This document shows, in pieces, positions 15,568 through 24,576 of a stretch of 64,000 nucleotides of DNA. The stretch is from positions 1-64,000 of the IMG/VR virus record IMGVR_UViG_3300024350_000235. One strand, given 5' to 3'. The number at the start of each line of letters is the position of its first letter. The stretch's first letter is position 1. Origin of the DNA: a virus. The translations under genes were made by a program, and so were the position numbers. Below the pieces are notes generated by a model that saw only the letters and a list, made by a program, of their open reading frames with translations, had not been told where the DNA came from and did not search any database.

Positions 15568-17136
15568 ATGGCTGTAGTCCAAATTTCAAAAATACAAGTA
15601 AGAAGAGGTAGGAAACTCGGTGAATCCGGTATTCCCCAGCTATCCAGCGGAGAAATGGCTTGGACTGTAGATACCCAAGAACTGTTTATAGGTAACGGTG
15701 CTGTAGCCGAAGGTGCTCCCGCAGTAGGCAATACCAAAGTATTGACCGAGCATGATAACTTACTTGAACTGATTCAAAGCTATCGTTTTGGTAGGAACAG
15801 TCCTAGCATCACTAAGAGTGTGTTTAGGACACTACAGTCTAAACTAGACGATCGAGTTAACGTTAAAGATTTTGGTGCTAAAGGCGATGGCGTGGCCGAT
15901 GATACTGAAGCATTTCAAAACGCACTAGATCAGCTGTTTAGAAATACAGACAATGAATTTCGAAAACAGCTTTTCGTGCCTACAGGTCATTATAGGATAC
16001 TAGGCAACATAACTATACCATCGGCTGCTTATATCACTGGTGAATCAGACATTGGTACCATAATCGCTTTTAACGCAGTCACGGTATCGTTTACTTCTTT
16101 CAACGGTACACAACCTATTAATTTTTCTTCATCAGATAGACCACATGATGTTTATATCAATAATCTAACGATGAGATTCACAACAGGACATTGTGACTTA
16201 ACAGGTCTAGCTGACAGCACGTTTGAAGCAGTGATTTTCCAAGGAGCAGAAGCCACGCTGCTCAATGCTATCAACACAACCAATCAACATTCATTGATCA
16301 TGATGACCAACACAGACAACATAGGTACTGTGATCAGTAATGTAGAATTCAAAGCCTGTGTTTTCAAAAATGCGTGGAATGCTGTATTCTTCGAACAGAC
16401 ACAGTCATATCATTCAGAAGTATATTTCAGTCAGTGTAAGTTTAATACATTGAACACAGGCATCATAGTAGACGGCCAATCTGGACAGATCAATGCTTGG
16501 GGTATATCCGAGTCACTGTTTCAATCTATAGGTTCACAGGCGATCAGATCCATCTACGGATCAGGAATGAAAATCGTCGACAGCAAATTTATAGATTGCG
16601 GTAACGGTATCAACTTAGCTAACAACCCAGAAGACTATATCATAACATTTCTCGAGCCCTATGACAATGTGGTATTAAACTGCTATTTTAATAGACAACA
16701 GAATGCCTATGCGGATGTTGCCATCGGCGACCAACGTAGAGCAATACAAGAAGTGTTCAATGGTAGCATGGTCACGATAGCAGATCAAATCAAACAAGAT
16801 CTTTATAATTCACTTTCTATCTCTCCGTTGGCAATGTTTTCAGCACTGAATAGATCTACTACATTAGACTATACTATAAACTTTGCTTCCGGTAGCGCAA
16901 GGTCAGGAACACTGACTATCACTATAGGTGATAATACTCTCAATCCTGTGTTGACAGATAGTTATGCTGTTACACAAGGTGATTTGGATGCCGAAGCTGT
17001 GGAATTCGTCATACAGCTATTAGATAGAAGTGACTCTACTGCCGGATCAGAAACTATAATATTAAACTACAAGAATCCCAATAACCCTGGAATCAATCCA
17101 GATCAATTGACTTATTTTGTAAAATACAGTGTTTGA
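15568..17136 (+). CDS. Tail fibre/tailspike with pectate-lyase-type beta-helix, 522 aa
   Basis: The N-terminal ~60 residues (Q-I-S-K-I-Q-V-R-R-G; L-S-S-G-E-M-A-W-T-V-D; Q-E-L-F-I-G-N-G) are the attachment module seen on many marine phage fibre and structural proteins. N-V-K-D-F-G-A-K-G-D-G-V-A-D-D-T near residue 93 is the classic opening of the Pectate_lyase_3 right-handed beta-helix, which runs to about residue 400. A final ~90 residues form a separate beta domain. Likely receptor-binding or glycan-degrading. Its stop overlaps the next gene. Confidence 0.85.
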   Translation: MAVVQISKIQVRRGRKLGESGIPQLSSGEMAWTVDTQELFIGNGAVAEGAPAVGNTKVLTEHDNLLELIQSYRFGRNSPSITKSVFRTLQSKLDDRVNVKDFGAKGDGVADDTEAFQNALDQLFRNTDNEFRKQLFVPTGHYRILGNITIPSAAYITGESDIGTIIAFNAVTVSFTSFNGTQPINFSSSDRPHDVYINNLTMRFTTGHCDLTGLADSTFEAVIFQGAEATLLNAINTTNQHSLIMMTNTDNIGTVISNVEFKACVFKNAWNAVFFEQTQSYHSEVYFSQCKFNTLNTGIIVDGQSGQINAWGISESLFQSIGSQAIRSIYGSGMKIVDSKFIDCGNGINLANNPEDYIITFLEPYDNVVLNCYFNRQQNAYADVAIGDQRRAIQEVFNGSMVTIADQIKQDLYNSLSISPLAMFSALNRSTTLDYTINFASGSARSGTLTITIGDNTLNPVLTDSYAVTQGDLDAEAVEFVIQLLDRSDSTAGSETIILNYKNPNNPGINPDQLTYFVKYSV

Positions 17137-17552
17137 TGTTTGATGTCCACAAGACTGACAGGATAAAAGTCTGGAGAGATTTCAGAGACAGCCTCGAAAT
17201 GGCTGAGAATCCACTGCGCGATGTCGCAGAATTTTGGAGCAAGGCTCCTTTCGTTTCCAAATACTTAGATCCATATCGGCCAGACATTTGGCCCGATCCT
17301 TGGCATTTGGTTGTCGAAAACCGCTACGACAACCTTGCTATCGCCTTGGGCATGTGTTATACTCTTCAATTAACAGAACGTTTTAAGGCTTCAGGTTTCG
17401 AGATACATATGTCTATATCACCCAAGGACAATTCATATGTATTACTAGTCGATAATTGTTCACTATTGAACCTGGAACCAAGGGCAGTGAAGGATGTCAG
17501 TGAGATTCCATACAATTCTATAAAAATATGGAGCGGAGGTGGGCCTTTATAA
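17136..17552 (+). CDS. Conserved small phage protein, 138 aa
   Basis: ATG at 17136 overlaps the fibre gene's TGA by one base. Aromatic/Pro-rich (P-D-I-W-P-D-P-W-H-L-V) with no signal peptide, ending W-S-G-G-G-P-L. I recall proteins of this look next to nrd or tail genes of marine T4-like phages but cannot name a family. Confidence 0.6.
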   Translation: MFDVHKTDRIKVWRDFRDSLEMAENPLRDVAEFWSKAPFVSKYLDPYRPDIWPDPWHLVVENRYDNLAIALGMCYTLQLTERFKASGFEIHMSISPKDNSYVLLVDNCSLLNLEPRAVKDVSEIPYNSIKIWSGGGPL

Positions 17553-17555
17553 ATA
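17548..17555 (+). promoter_or_regulatory. Consensus T4-like late promoter (TATAAATA)
   Basis: An exact TATAAATA overlapping the end of the preceding gene, 18 bases before the nrdA start. Confidence 0.65.
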
Positions 17556-17573
17556 CTCACCCGGAAATGAAAT

Positions 17574-19931
17574 ATGTTAGAGGCGACAAATGAAATGATT
17601 ACAGTAGTGAAAAGAAATGGTTCTAGAGAACCGCTAGACTTAACGAAATGGCAGACACAGGTAGCAAAAGTATGTAGAGGTATAGCTGACGTAAGTCAGA
17701 GCATGATCGAAATAAAAGCATCGCCTCACTTTTATGATGGGATCACAACTAAAGAAGTAGATGCTCTTACATTGAGAGCCATCGTTGATCTTATCGATGT
17801 AGAAAACAATCCAGATGTAGGCAATACCAATTATCAGTATGTGGCCGGCAAGCAACGTCTCAGTATGTTGCGCAAGGATGTGTATGGCCAATACGAACCT
17901 CCCCACCTCTATGACATCGTAAAGAAGAATGTAGAGGTAGGTCTATATACTCCAGAGTTACTGTCTTGGTACAGCCAGGATGACTGGAACAAGATGAATG
18001 ACATGCTCGATCATTCTAAAGATGAGGAGTATTCATATGCTGCTATCGAGCAGTTGATTGAAAAATATTTGGTACGCAATCGTGCCACAAAGGAAATTTA
18101 TGAAACACCGCAAGTCCGATACATGGTTGCTGCCGCAACTGTTTTCCACAAGGAAGAACCAAACACCGCAAGAATGCGATACATCAAAGAATACTATAAC
18201 GCCGCTTCTGATGGCCTATTTACTCTCGCTACTCCTGTTCTTGCTGGGCTTGGGACCCCTACAAAGCAGTTCAGTAGCTGTGTACTCATTCGTAGTGATG
18301 ATGATCTTGACTCCATTTTCGCTTCTGGAGAAATGATGGCCAAGTATGCTAGCAAACGTGCTGGCATTGGTCTAGAGATTGGTCGTCTTCGTCCTTTAGG
18401 ATCTCCGATCCGTGGTGGAGAAATCATGCACACTGGCATGATTCCCTTCCTTAAGAAGTGGTTCGGGGACCTACGTTCGTGTTCACAAGGAGGTATCCGT
18501 AATGCGAGTGCTACTGTTTTTTATCCTATTTGGCATCATCAGTTTGATGATCTCATCGTTCTTAAAAACAATCAAGGAACAGAAGAAACCCGAGTTAGGC
18601 ACATGGACTATGGAGTTGTCTTATCCGCCTTCTTCTGGAGACGATTTCGAAATAAGGAGAATATAACATTCTTCGATCCTAACGAAGTTCCTGACCTCTA
18701 CGAAGCATTTTACAAAGACACAGAGCTGTTTGAACAGCTATATGTAAAGTATGAAAAGCGCAAGGATCTACGTAAGAAGACTATGAACGCAGAAGATGTG
18801 TTCAAAGGTGGCATACTGAAAGAGCGCACTGATACTGGACGCATCTATCTAGTGTTCATAGATAACGTTATGAACCAAGGACCATTTGATCCTGAGTATC
18901 ACACTATCTATCAAAGTAACTTATGCTGTGAAATACTATTACCTACTAAACCTTTTAAACGTCTCGATGACGCTGACGGCCGCATCGCTCTATGTACGTT
19001 GGGCAGTATCAACTGGGGAGCATTCCGTAATCCAGAAGATATGCGCCGTGCTTGCCGCATTTTACAGCGCAGTCTATGTAACATACTTGATTACCAAGAT
19101 TTCCTAAGCATACAAAGCAAACTAAGCAATGACGAGATCCAGCCACTAGGCATTGGTGTTACTAATCTTGCCTACTGGCATGCCAAGCGTGGTTTGAAGT
19201 ATGGCGACAAAGATGCCCTACAAGATGTTAAGTCTTGGATGGAACATCAGGCCTACTACTTAACAGAAGCTACAGTTGAACTTGCCCGAGAGCGTGGACC
19301 TTGTCTGCATAGCGCACATACACGATACGGCAAGGGAGAGTTTCCATGGGAACATCGTGCCAAGGGCGTAAATCAACTAGCTGACTTCCGACCAGAACTA
19401 GACTGGGAATCACTAAGAGAGGAAATGAAGATCCATGGTGTTAGAAATGCGACTCTTATGGCTATCGCTCCTGTGGAAAGCAGTAGCGTGGTTATTAATT
19501 CTACCAATGGTATTGAGCTTCCGATGAGTCTTATCAGTGTGAAAGAATCTAAAGCAGGATCATTCACACAGGTAGTACCAGAATACGCTAAACTTAAAAA
19601 CAAATACCAATTGATGTGGGAGCAGAAAGACTGTGTTGGATATCTTAAAACTGCGGCTGTTCTTGCTGCTTACGTGGATCAGAGCATCAGTACTAATACT
19701 TTCTATAACCCTGCTCACTACGCAGATCGTAAAGTACCTACAACGTTGATAGCCAAGAATTTGATGCAGGCACACCTATGGGGATTGAAGACTTTCTATT
19801 ACAGTCTAATCAACAAAGCAGGTGCCAAGAAAGAATTTGAAGAACCACAGATCAACGGTTTCCATATCGAAACTAATGGTCATAACATATACGAATTAGA
19901 CGAAGAAGATTGTGAGGCATGTAAACTATGA
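17574..19931 (+). CDS. nrdA: Ribonucleoside-diphosphate reductase alpha subunit (class Ia)
   Basis: Catalytic large subunit that converts NDPs to dNDPs. At 785 aa it matches class Ia NrdA. An N-terminal ATP-cone-like segment (V-V-K-R-N-G-S-R-E-P) precedes the reductase barrel. S-S-C-V-L-I near residue 235 and N-L-C-C-E-I near 450 supply active-site Cys; the tail C-E-A-C carries the shuttle thiols. P-V-E-S-S-S near 640 is typical. ATG at 17574 or 17595 could start it. It overlaps nrdB and is followed by glutaredoxin, a full dNTP supply operon. Confidence 0.95.
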   Translation: MLEATNEMITVVKRNGSREPLDLTKWQTQVAKVCRGIADVSQSMIEIKASPHFYDGITTKEVDALTLRAIVDLIDVENNPDVGNTNYQYVAGKQRLSMLRKDVYGQYEPPHLYDIVKKNVEVGLYTPELLSWYSQDDWNKMNDMLDHSKDEEYSYAAIEQLIEKYLVRNRATKEIYETPQVRYMVAAATVFHKEEPNTARMRYIKEYYNAASDGLFTLATPVLAGLGTPTKQFSSCVLIRSDDDLDSIFASGEMMAKYASKRAGIGLEIGRLRPLGSPIRGGEIMHTGMIPFLKKWFGDLRSCSQGGIRNASATVFYPIWHHQFDDLIVLKNNQGTEETRVRHMDYGVVLSAFFWRRFRNKENITFFDPNEVPDLYEAFYKDTELFEQLYVKYEKRKDLRKKTMNAEDVFKGGILKERTDTGRIYLVFIDNVMNQGPFDPEYHTIYQSNLCCEILLPTKPFKRLDDADGRIALCTLGSINWGAFRNPEDMRRACRILQRSLCNILDYQDFLSIQSKLSNDEIQPLGIGVTNLAYWHAKRGLKYGDKDALQDVKSWMEHQAYYLTEATVELARERGPCLHSAHTRYGKGEFPWEHRAKGVNQLADFRPELDWESLREEMKIHGVRNATLMAIAPVESSSVVINSTNGIELPMSLISVKESKAGSFTQVVPEYAKLKNKYQLMWEQKDCVGYLKTAAVLAAYVDQSISTNTFYNPAHYADRKVPTTLIAKNLMQAHLWGLKTFYYSLINKAGAKKEFEEPQINGFHIETNGHNIYELDEEDCEACKL

Positions 19932-21028
19932 GCAAAGCTCAATATAACTTAAACACAAAGACAGACTATTTGAAACGTCAAATGTTTTTGGATCCACAGG
20001 GTCCTGTTACCATACAGCGTTTTGAAGAATTCCGTTACCCCAAGGTAGCCAAGTTCGAAGAAACAGCACGTGGTTTCTTTTGGGTTCCGGAAGAAATTTC
20101 ATTGACTAAAGATGCTAGCGATTTCAAAGATGCTAGCGACACTGTCAAACATATCTTTACCAGCAACCTATTAAGACAGACAGCATTAGACAGTATCCAA
20201 GGTCGTGGACCAACGCAGATCTTTACGCCTGTGGTAAGTGTGCCGGAGATGGAAGCATTGTGTTTGCTTTGGGGATTCTTTGAAACTAATCTACATTCAA
20301 AGAGCTACAGCCACATCATCCGTAATATCTACAACGTGCCTAAAGATGTGTTCAACACTATTCACGACACTAATGAGATCATCGGCATGGCTGCTGCTGT
20401 TGGCAAGTACTATGATGAGCTACATGAAATCAACTGTAAAGCAGAAATGGGTGAAACTATTCCTGAAAAAGAATACATCCGTGCTATCTGGATGGCACTA
20501 CATGCCAGCTATGCTCTAGAAGGTCTGCGTTTCATGGTGTCATTTGCCACCAGCTTGGCTATGGTAGAGAATAAGATTTTTATCGGTAATGGCAATATCA
20601 TTAGCCTGATCCTACAGGATGAGATCCTACATAGAGATTGGACTGCTTATATCATCAATCAGGTAGTAAAGGATGATCCACGTTTCCTAGAAGCCAAAAA
20701 CGAATGCGTTGACGAAGTGTACAAATTGTACATGGATGTGATCCAAGAAGAAAAAAATTGGGCAGACTATCTATTCCAAAAAGGACCAGTTATTGGACTA
20801 AATGCCAACATCCTAAAAGACTTCATGGATTATACAGCAGCCAACACGCTAAAAGAAATCGGCATCAAATACAATCAACCTGCTCCAAAGACTACGCCTA
20901 TTCCTTGGTTCAACAAGCATAGCGACACGCACAAGAAACAGACAGCTCTACAGGAAAACGAATCGACCAATTATGTCATTGGTGTGATGAGTGATCAGAT
21001 AAATTATGATGAGCTACCAGTTTTATAA
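19928..21028 (+). CDS. nrdB: Ribonucleoside-diphosphate reductase beta subunit
   Basis: The 366-aa diiron/tyrosyl-radical subunit. Metal ligands appear in F-F-E-T-N-L-H-S-K-S-Y (Glu-x-x-His then the radical Tyr) and Q-D-E-I-L-H-R-D-W, with a further E in Y-A-L-E-G-L-R-F. The conserved C-terminal tail needed for NrdA docking is present (N-Y-D-E-L-P-V-L). Overlaps nrdA by four bases and is followed nine bases later by a glutaredoxin. Confidence 0.95.
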   Translation: MSKAQYNLNTKTDYLKRQMFLDPQGPVTIQRFEEFRYPKVAKFEETARGFFWVPEEISLTKDASDFKDASDTVKHIFTSNLLRQTALDSIQGRGPTQIFTPVVSVPEMEALCLLWGFFETNLHSKSYSHIIRNIYNVPKDVFNTIHDTNEIIGMAAAVGKYYDELHEINCKAEMGETIPEKEYIRAIWMALHASYALEGLRFMVSFATSLAMVENKIFIGNGNIISLILQDEILHRDWTAYIINQVVKDDPRFLEAKNECVDEVYKLYMDVIQEEKNWADYLFQKGPVIGLNANILKDFMDYTAANTLKEIGIKYNQPAPKTTPIPWFNKHSDTHKKQTALQENESTNYVIGVMSDQINYDELPVL

Positions 21029-21036
21029 GGAAAGAG

Positions 21037-21267
21037 ATGAAAGCTATCGTTTGGAGCAAGGATCAATGTCCATTTTGTGATCAGGCCAAAAACCTGCTCA
21101 AGATGAAGAACATTGAATTTGAAGAAAGAAATATACAGAAAGAGTGGACCAAAGAGCAACTGCTAGAAGCTGTTCCTGGAGCACGTACAGTACCGCAGAT
21201 TTTCCTAGACGGAGAATTGGTAGGCGGTTTCACAGAACTCAAGAAAAGGTTTACAAATGTTAATTGA
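21037..21267 (+). CDS. Glutaredoxin (NrdH/NrdC type)
   Basis: A compact 76-aa thioredoxin-fold protein with the C-P-F-C redox site at residues 11-14, the cis-Pro segment T-V-P-Q-I-F and the G-G-F-T-E-L glutathione-binding end. It probably reduces the phage ribonucleotide reductase encoded just upstream (AAGGAAAGAG Shine-Dalgarno). Overlaps the next gene by 11 bases. Confidence 0.93.
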   Translation: MKAIVWSKDQCPFCDQAKNLLKMKNIEFEERNIQKEWTKEQLLEAVPGARTVPQIFLDGELVGGFTELKKRFTNVN

Positions 21268-21544
21268 TAAAGGAATATCAGCTGGCGAAGTGATCACGCT
21301 CAAGCTGACCAGCGGAGAAGAATTGATCGCGAGACTGTCAGAAGAAACGCCCACAGCCTACAAGCTGACCAAGCCTATGGTTATTGGTATGGGACAGAAA
21401 GGACCAGGATTGATGCCCTATCTGTTTACAGTATCTCCTGACAAGGAAATCCCATTACTAAAAACTGCCGTGGCTATGATAGTACACAGCGATAAATCAT
21501 TCGCAGATCAATATCTTCAGAGTACTACTAATCTAGTGATATAA
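21257..21544 (+). CDS. Small beta-rich protein, possible Sm/SH3-like, 95 aa
   Basis: Begins M-L-I-D-K-G-I and carries V-I-T-L-K-L-T-S-G-E-E-L-I-A-R-L, an opening strand pattern like Sm/Hfq-like barrels. No catalytic motif. Overlaps the glutaredoxin gene, so it is co-expressed with the nrd operon. I recall similar short proteins in T4-like marine phages near tail genes; function unknown. Confidence 0.6.
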   Translation: MLIDKGISAGEVITLKLTSGEELIARLSEETPTAYKLTKPMVIGMGQKGPGLMPYLFTVSPDKEIPLLKTAVAMIVHSDKSFADQYLQSTTNLVI

Positions 21545-21555
21545 GGAGATAAAAT

Positions 21556-22317
21556 ATGCCAGCCGTTCCACCAGTCTATGTACCACCAACAGTACCTCCT
21601 GCGTTTGATGCAACTAATATTCAAAGCGTACCACTCAGTGCTGGCACGGCCGCCGGGGTTGGCCTTCCAAATTATACTCTCCAGCTTAGTTCTATTGCTG
21701 GTTCTTTGTATTCTATCGCGGTCAATTTACAGCAATATCTACAACTAGAAGCAAGCGTAACTGCTGCGGGAACTGGATCGTCATATAATGTTCAAGCTGT
21801 TATAGCCAATTCTCTAGATGGTATCATGCAAAATCTAGATTCTATGAATCAGCTGAGTGCTACCAGCACAGGCGCACTGGCAGACATGCAAAAAGCATTC
21901 GCAGGCATCAACACTTCGTTGAATGACATGACTGCTAACATACAGCTGGCAGCATCTAATCAGATCGACAAAGCAGAATTTGACAAGGCAGCTACTAACG
22001 CAGCATTGAAGAGAAACAATCTTCCAGAAGTGGAAGTAGCCGAAAGTACAGTAAGCACGTCTATCAGCAAGTCTGCTGGTAGAGCAGTCACTATGGCAAC
22101 AGCAGTACAGACTACCTCGCTGGTCAGCACAGCTATCCAGAAAGGTACTACATTTGCTGGACAACAGGTGGATCAATATGTAGTAACACCAGCTACTAAC
22201 TTGTTTACAAAGATATTTGGTTCTACAGCCAAAGCAGCTAGCCCTGACGCATTGGCATCGAAAAGTACTACTGAAACCAAAAAAGGTGTAAACTCAACTA
22301 AATTGTTTGGACCATGA
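21556..22317 (+). CDS. Hypothetical virion protein upstream of PAAR tip, 253 aa
   Basis: A Pro/Val-rich start (P-P-V-Y-V-P-P-T-V-P-P) is followed by Ala/Ser/Thr-rich predicted helices. No signal peptide. AAGGAG lies 9 bases upstream. The stop overlaps the PAAR gene (ATGA), suggesting tail-spike assembly. A fibrous or chaperone-like role is possible; no family assigned. Confidence 0.6.
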   Translation: MPAVPPVYVPPTVPPAFDATNIQSVPLSAGTAAGVGLPNYTLQLSSIAGSLYSIAVNLQQYLQLEASVTAAGTGSSYNVQAVIANSLDGIMQNLDSMNQLSATSTGALADMQKAFAGINTSLNDMTANIQLAASNQIDKAEFDKAATNAALKRNNLPEVEVAESTVSTSISKSAGRAVTMATAVQTTSLVSTAIQKGTTFAGQQVDQYVVTPATNLFTKIFGSTAKAASPDALASKSTTETKKGVNSTKLFGP

Positions 22318-22562
22318 GCAAAGGTATAGCCAGAGTAGCCAATGACATAGCAGACACCAACATACAAAGTGGTGCTACGTCTATCATTTCCAACAACTTC
22401 GTGACTGCGCACGAAGGCAGCATCATGAGCTCCGGCAGTTCTATCGCTCAAGGATCTAGGACAGTGTTCGTGGAAAACAAACCTGTGGCTAGACAAAGCG
22501 ATCTAACCAATAACGGAGAAGCACTGCGTACAGGCAGTGAAAATATAATAGTAGGTGGTTGA
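22314..22562 (+). CDS. PAAR-repeat spike tip protein, 82 aa
   Basis: A short beta protein with the PAAR pattern: repeated turns, G-S-S-I-A-Q-G-S-R-T-V-F-V-E-N-K-P-V-A-R near residues 40-60, and an N-terminal V-A-N-D-I-A. PAAR proteins cap and sharpen the central spike of contractile tails (T4 gp5.4). Overlaps both neighbours by four bases. Confidence 0.8.
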   Translation: MSKGIARVANDIADTNIQSGATSIISNNFVTAHEGSIMSSGSSIAQGSRTVFVENKPVARQSDLTNNGEALRTGSENIIVGG

Positions 22563-22972
22563 TGAAAAAGATTCTATGGAACACATTGGGTTTTGCCAGT
22601 CTTGGCATGGCCTATATTGGATTTGTCACACCCGGCATACCGTTTAGTATCTTTCTAGTATTTTCAGCTTACTGTTTTGCCAAAGTCAATCCCAAGATGC
22701 ATGCGTGGCTATACAATCACAAATGGTTTGGACCTTTCCTTACCAATTGGGGTGAGAAGCGTGTGTTTCCATTCTACGGCAAGATAGCCATGGTGTTGGT
22801 CATGGACAGCAGTTTGATCATCATGTGGTTCACTACTAAAAATCCTGTAGCAGTAGCAGCTACAGGCATCACTATGTTGTTGGTAGCTATTTGGGCATGG
22901 CGCTTTCCATCTACCGTGGAAGAATGGAAGAGACGCAAAGACGCAGGTGAGAAGATTGGATGGTTTAGATGA
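22559..22972 (+). CDS. DUF454 (YbaN-like) inner membrane protein, 137 aa
   Basis: G-F-A-S-L-G-M-A-Y-I-G then P-G-I-P-F-S-I-F-L-V-F-S-A-Y-C-F-A and W-L-Y-N-H-K-W-F-G match the DUF454 family, usually ~120 aa. There are three predicted membrane helices, two at the N-terminus and one near residues 90-115. Function of the family is unknown. An unusual gene to find between a tail-tip protein and an oxygenase. Confidence 0.75.
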   Translation: MMKKILWNTLGFASLGMAYIGFVTPGIPFSIFLVFSAYCFAKVNPKMHAWLYNHKWFGPFLTNWGEKRVFPFYGKIAMVLVMDSSLIIMWFTTKNPVAVAATGITMLLVAIWAWRFPSTVEEWKRRKDAGEKIGWFR

Positions 22973-23616
22973 AATCCGATGTGTTAGGTCTGTTTGCGGT
23001 ACCGCTTTATCGCTCTAGCATCGATCCTATAGATCCTATTACTCTTAACAGGCTGTTCAATTTCGAATATGAAAAAAGTTCATACGATCAAGACATAATC
23101 ACACATAAAGAAACTGCCGAAAGGCATCTATTAGATCGTCCAGAATTCGCTGGCCTGAAGAAAAGCCTACAGGCCAAGATAGATGAATATGCTTATGAAT
23201 ATCTAGGCACAGATAAAAACCTGTCTTGGCAGATCACTACCAGTTGGGTCAATAAAGCAGAACCTGGCGGCTATCATGCTGCTCATGTACATAGCAACAG
23301 TCTCTTGAGTGGTGTGCTGTATCTCAAGACCAATCCAAAATCCGGTGCTATCTGTTTCTATAAAAATTCAGCTTATCATACATTATTCACCCAAACAATC
23401 AATGTAGATTTTGATAAAACTACAGATTGGAATATGGAAAGCGTAGGCTTGACACCCAAGGACTTTGATGTTTTAATATTTCCATCAACACTTAGTCATT
23501 CAGTGATGAGCAATGACTCGCAGGAAGATCGATACAGTTTGGCATTCAATGTATTTCCTGTAGGGACTGTCGCTGTTGGCAGCAACAGCGAACTAACCAT
23601 AGGGAGAAAGATATGA
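22969..23616 (+). CDS. 2-oxoglutarate/Fe(II)-dependent oxygenase-like protein, 215 aa
   Basis: The jelly-roll iron site is visible: H-A-A-H-V-H-S-N-S-L-L-S-G-V (His at ~104-107) and the distal L-S-H-S-V-M-S-N with a downstream Arg (R-Y-S-L-A-F-N). Such proteins are common in marine T4-like phages, where substrates are unknown. Overlaps the genes on both sides by ATGA, so translation is coupled. Confidence 0.8.
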   Translation: MKSDVLGLFAVPLYRSSIDPIDPITLNRLFNFEYEKSSYDQDIITHKETAERHLLDRPEFAGLKKSLQAKIDEYAYEYLGTDKNLSWQITTSWVNKAEPGGYHAAHVHSNSLLSGVLYLKTNPKSGAICFYKNSAYHTLFTQTINVDFDKTTDWNMESVGLTPKDFDVLIFPSTLSHSVMSNDSQEDRYSLAFNVFPVGTVAVGSNSELTIGRKI

Positions 23617-23804
23617 TAGTCAATATAGCTAACAAGATCGGACAGGCACACGGAAAGTTTTTTCTGTGGCTGAGCAAGAAAGCTGAAAGCCATCCTTTGT
23701 GGGCAGTGGCATTGACGCTGTGGGCATTGTATGAAATCTTTGAACACATAGCACTACCGACGATTGGTGTGTTATGGGCGACAGGTGACCTCACACTGCG
23801 CTAG
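23613..23804 (+). CDS. Small membrane protein, 63 aa, running into the tRNA gene
   Basis: ATG overlaps the oxygenase stop. A basic amphipathic N-terminus is followed by a hydrophobic helix (W-A-V-A-L-T-L-W-A-L-Y) and P-T-I-G-V-L-W. Its TAG stop (23802-23804) lies inside the 5' acceptor strand of the tRNA, so the two overlap by seven bases. Function unknown. Confidence 0.6.
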   Translation: MIVNIANKIGQAHGKFFLWLSKKAESHPLWAVALTLWALYEIFEHIALPTIGVLWATGDLTLR

Positions 23805-23871
23805 AAGCTCAATGGATAGGCAGAGACTTCTAAACTCTCGATAGCAGGTTCGATTCCTGTCTGGCGCACCA
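23798..23871 (+). tRNA. Divergent tRNA, tRNA-Arg(UCU) favoured, CUA alternative
   Basis: Acceptor GCGCTAG pairs fully (one G-U) with CTGGCGC, followed by A73 and an encoded CCA. The T-arm GCAGG-TTCGATT-CCTGT is good. Oddities: A instead of T at position 8, a three-pair D stem, and an anticodon stem of four pairs with two registers. One register reads TCT (Arg; the G-G-A of the D loop gives A20, an arginine identity base). The other reads CTA, which would decode amber. Position 26 continuity favours CTA; identity bases favour Arg. I cannot settle it by eye. Confidence 0.85.
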
Positions 23872-23885
23872 TTTAAGGAAACTGT

Positions 23886-24338
23886 ATGAAAATTCAAACG
23901 GCAACTATTACTCATGTATATCCTACTGAAGTTTGGTTCGAAAAAGATTTCTTCGGAACTATACATATCAAGATACAACACATGGCTCCGGGTGAAAAAC
24001 CATTTACTTTCATCCAGTTACATTACAATTATGCCTACACCAGCAACAGCCATCAACGAGACATGGCCAAGCAGATTGGAAAGTTGCTAGGGCAGGATGA
24101 CATCCAGGAGCGTCCTTATGACATGCCCAATATAATGCCAGCTAACGATGATAGCGAAACTGACTGTTACTGTTTTAACTGTAACAAAGACAAAAAGACT
24201 TTCTCGGGCATTCCTTTTGTTGCCACTGTGATGATAGTATGTCCTACCTGCGGCAACAAACGCTGCCCACACGCAACTGATCACAATCTAGAATGTACAG
24301 GTTCTAACGAACCCGGACAACCAGGAAGTAGGTATTAA
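23886..24338 (+). CDS. Zinc-ribbon phage protein, 150 aa
   Basis: The N-terminal ~90 residues form an alpha/beta domain. The C-terminus has C-Y-C-F-N-C, then C-P-T-C-G-N-K-R-C-P-H-A, then L-E-C-T-G-S-N-E and a Gly-rich tail, a metal-binding layout I recognise from T4-like phage proteins of unknown function. Follows the tRNA by 14 bases with a TAAGGAA Shine-Dalgarno. Confidence 0.72.
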   Translation: MKIQTATITHVYPTEVWFEKDFFGTIHIKIQHMAPGEKPFTFIQLHYNYAYTSNSHQRDMAKQIGKLLGQDDIQERPYDMPNIMPANDDSETDCYCFNCNKDKKTFSGIPFVATVMIVCPTCGNKRCPHATDHNLECTGSNEPGQPGSRY

Positions 24339-24358
24339 AATTCATAAGACAAAATCGC

Positions 24359-24365
24359 ATAAATA
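24359..24365 (+). promoter_or_regulatory. T4-like late promoter motif
   Basis: ATAAATA followed by a strong CAGGAGGGA Shine-Dalgarno and the 52-aa gene. Confidence 0.55.
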
Positions 24366-24385
24366 CACTACAGGAGGGACTGGCT

Positions 24386-24544
24386 ATGAAACAGAAAAAA
24401 CTGCTTCAGAAACTGTATCAGGCTTGTCTTTCACACGATGAAGAAGCGATTTCCAAACTCCGTAAAAAAGAGTTTGCCAAGATACTGAAACACCGCGCTG
24501 AAGGCAAACCATTTGGTACAAAGTGGACTTTGGTAAGGATTTAG
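24386..24544 (+). CDS. Small basic protein, 52 aa
   Basis: AGGAGGG lies 8 bases upstream of the ATG, giving a near-ideal start. The protein is Lys/Leu-rich (K-Q-K-K-L-L-Q-K-L-Y; K-L-R-K-K-E-F-A-K) and helical. The end (F-G-T-K-W-T-L-V-R-I) is a short strand. No recognised family; possibly a regulatory nucleic-acid-binding peptide by charge alone. Ends in TAG. Confidence 0.65.
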   Translation: MKQKKLLQKLYQACLSHDEEAISKLRKKEFAKILKHRAEGKPFGTKWTLVRI

Positions 24545-24576
24545 TTTCGTAACAGAAACGTAATCTTTCTACGTCG

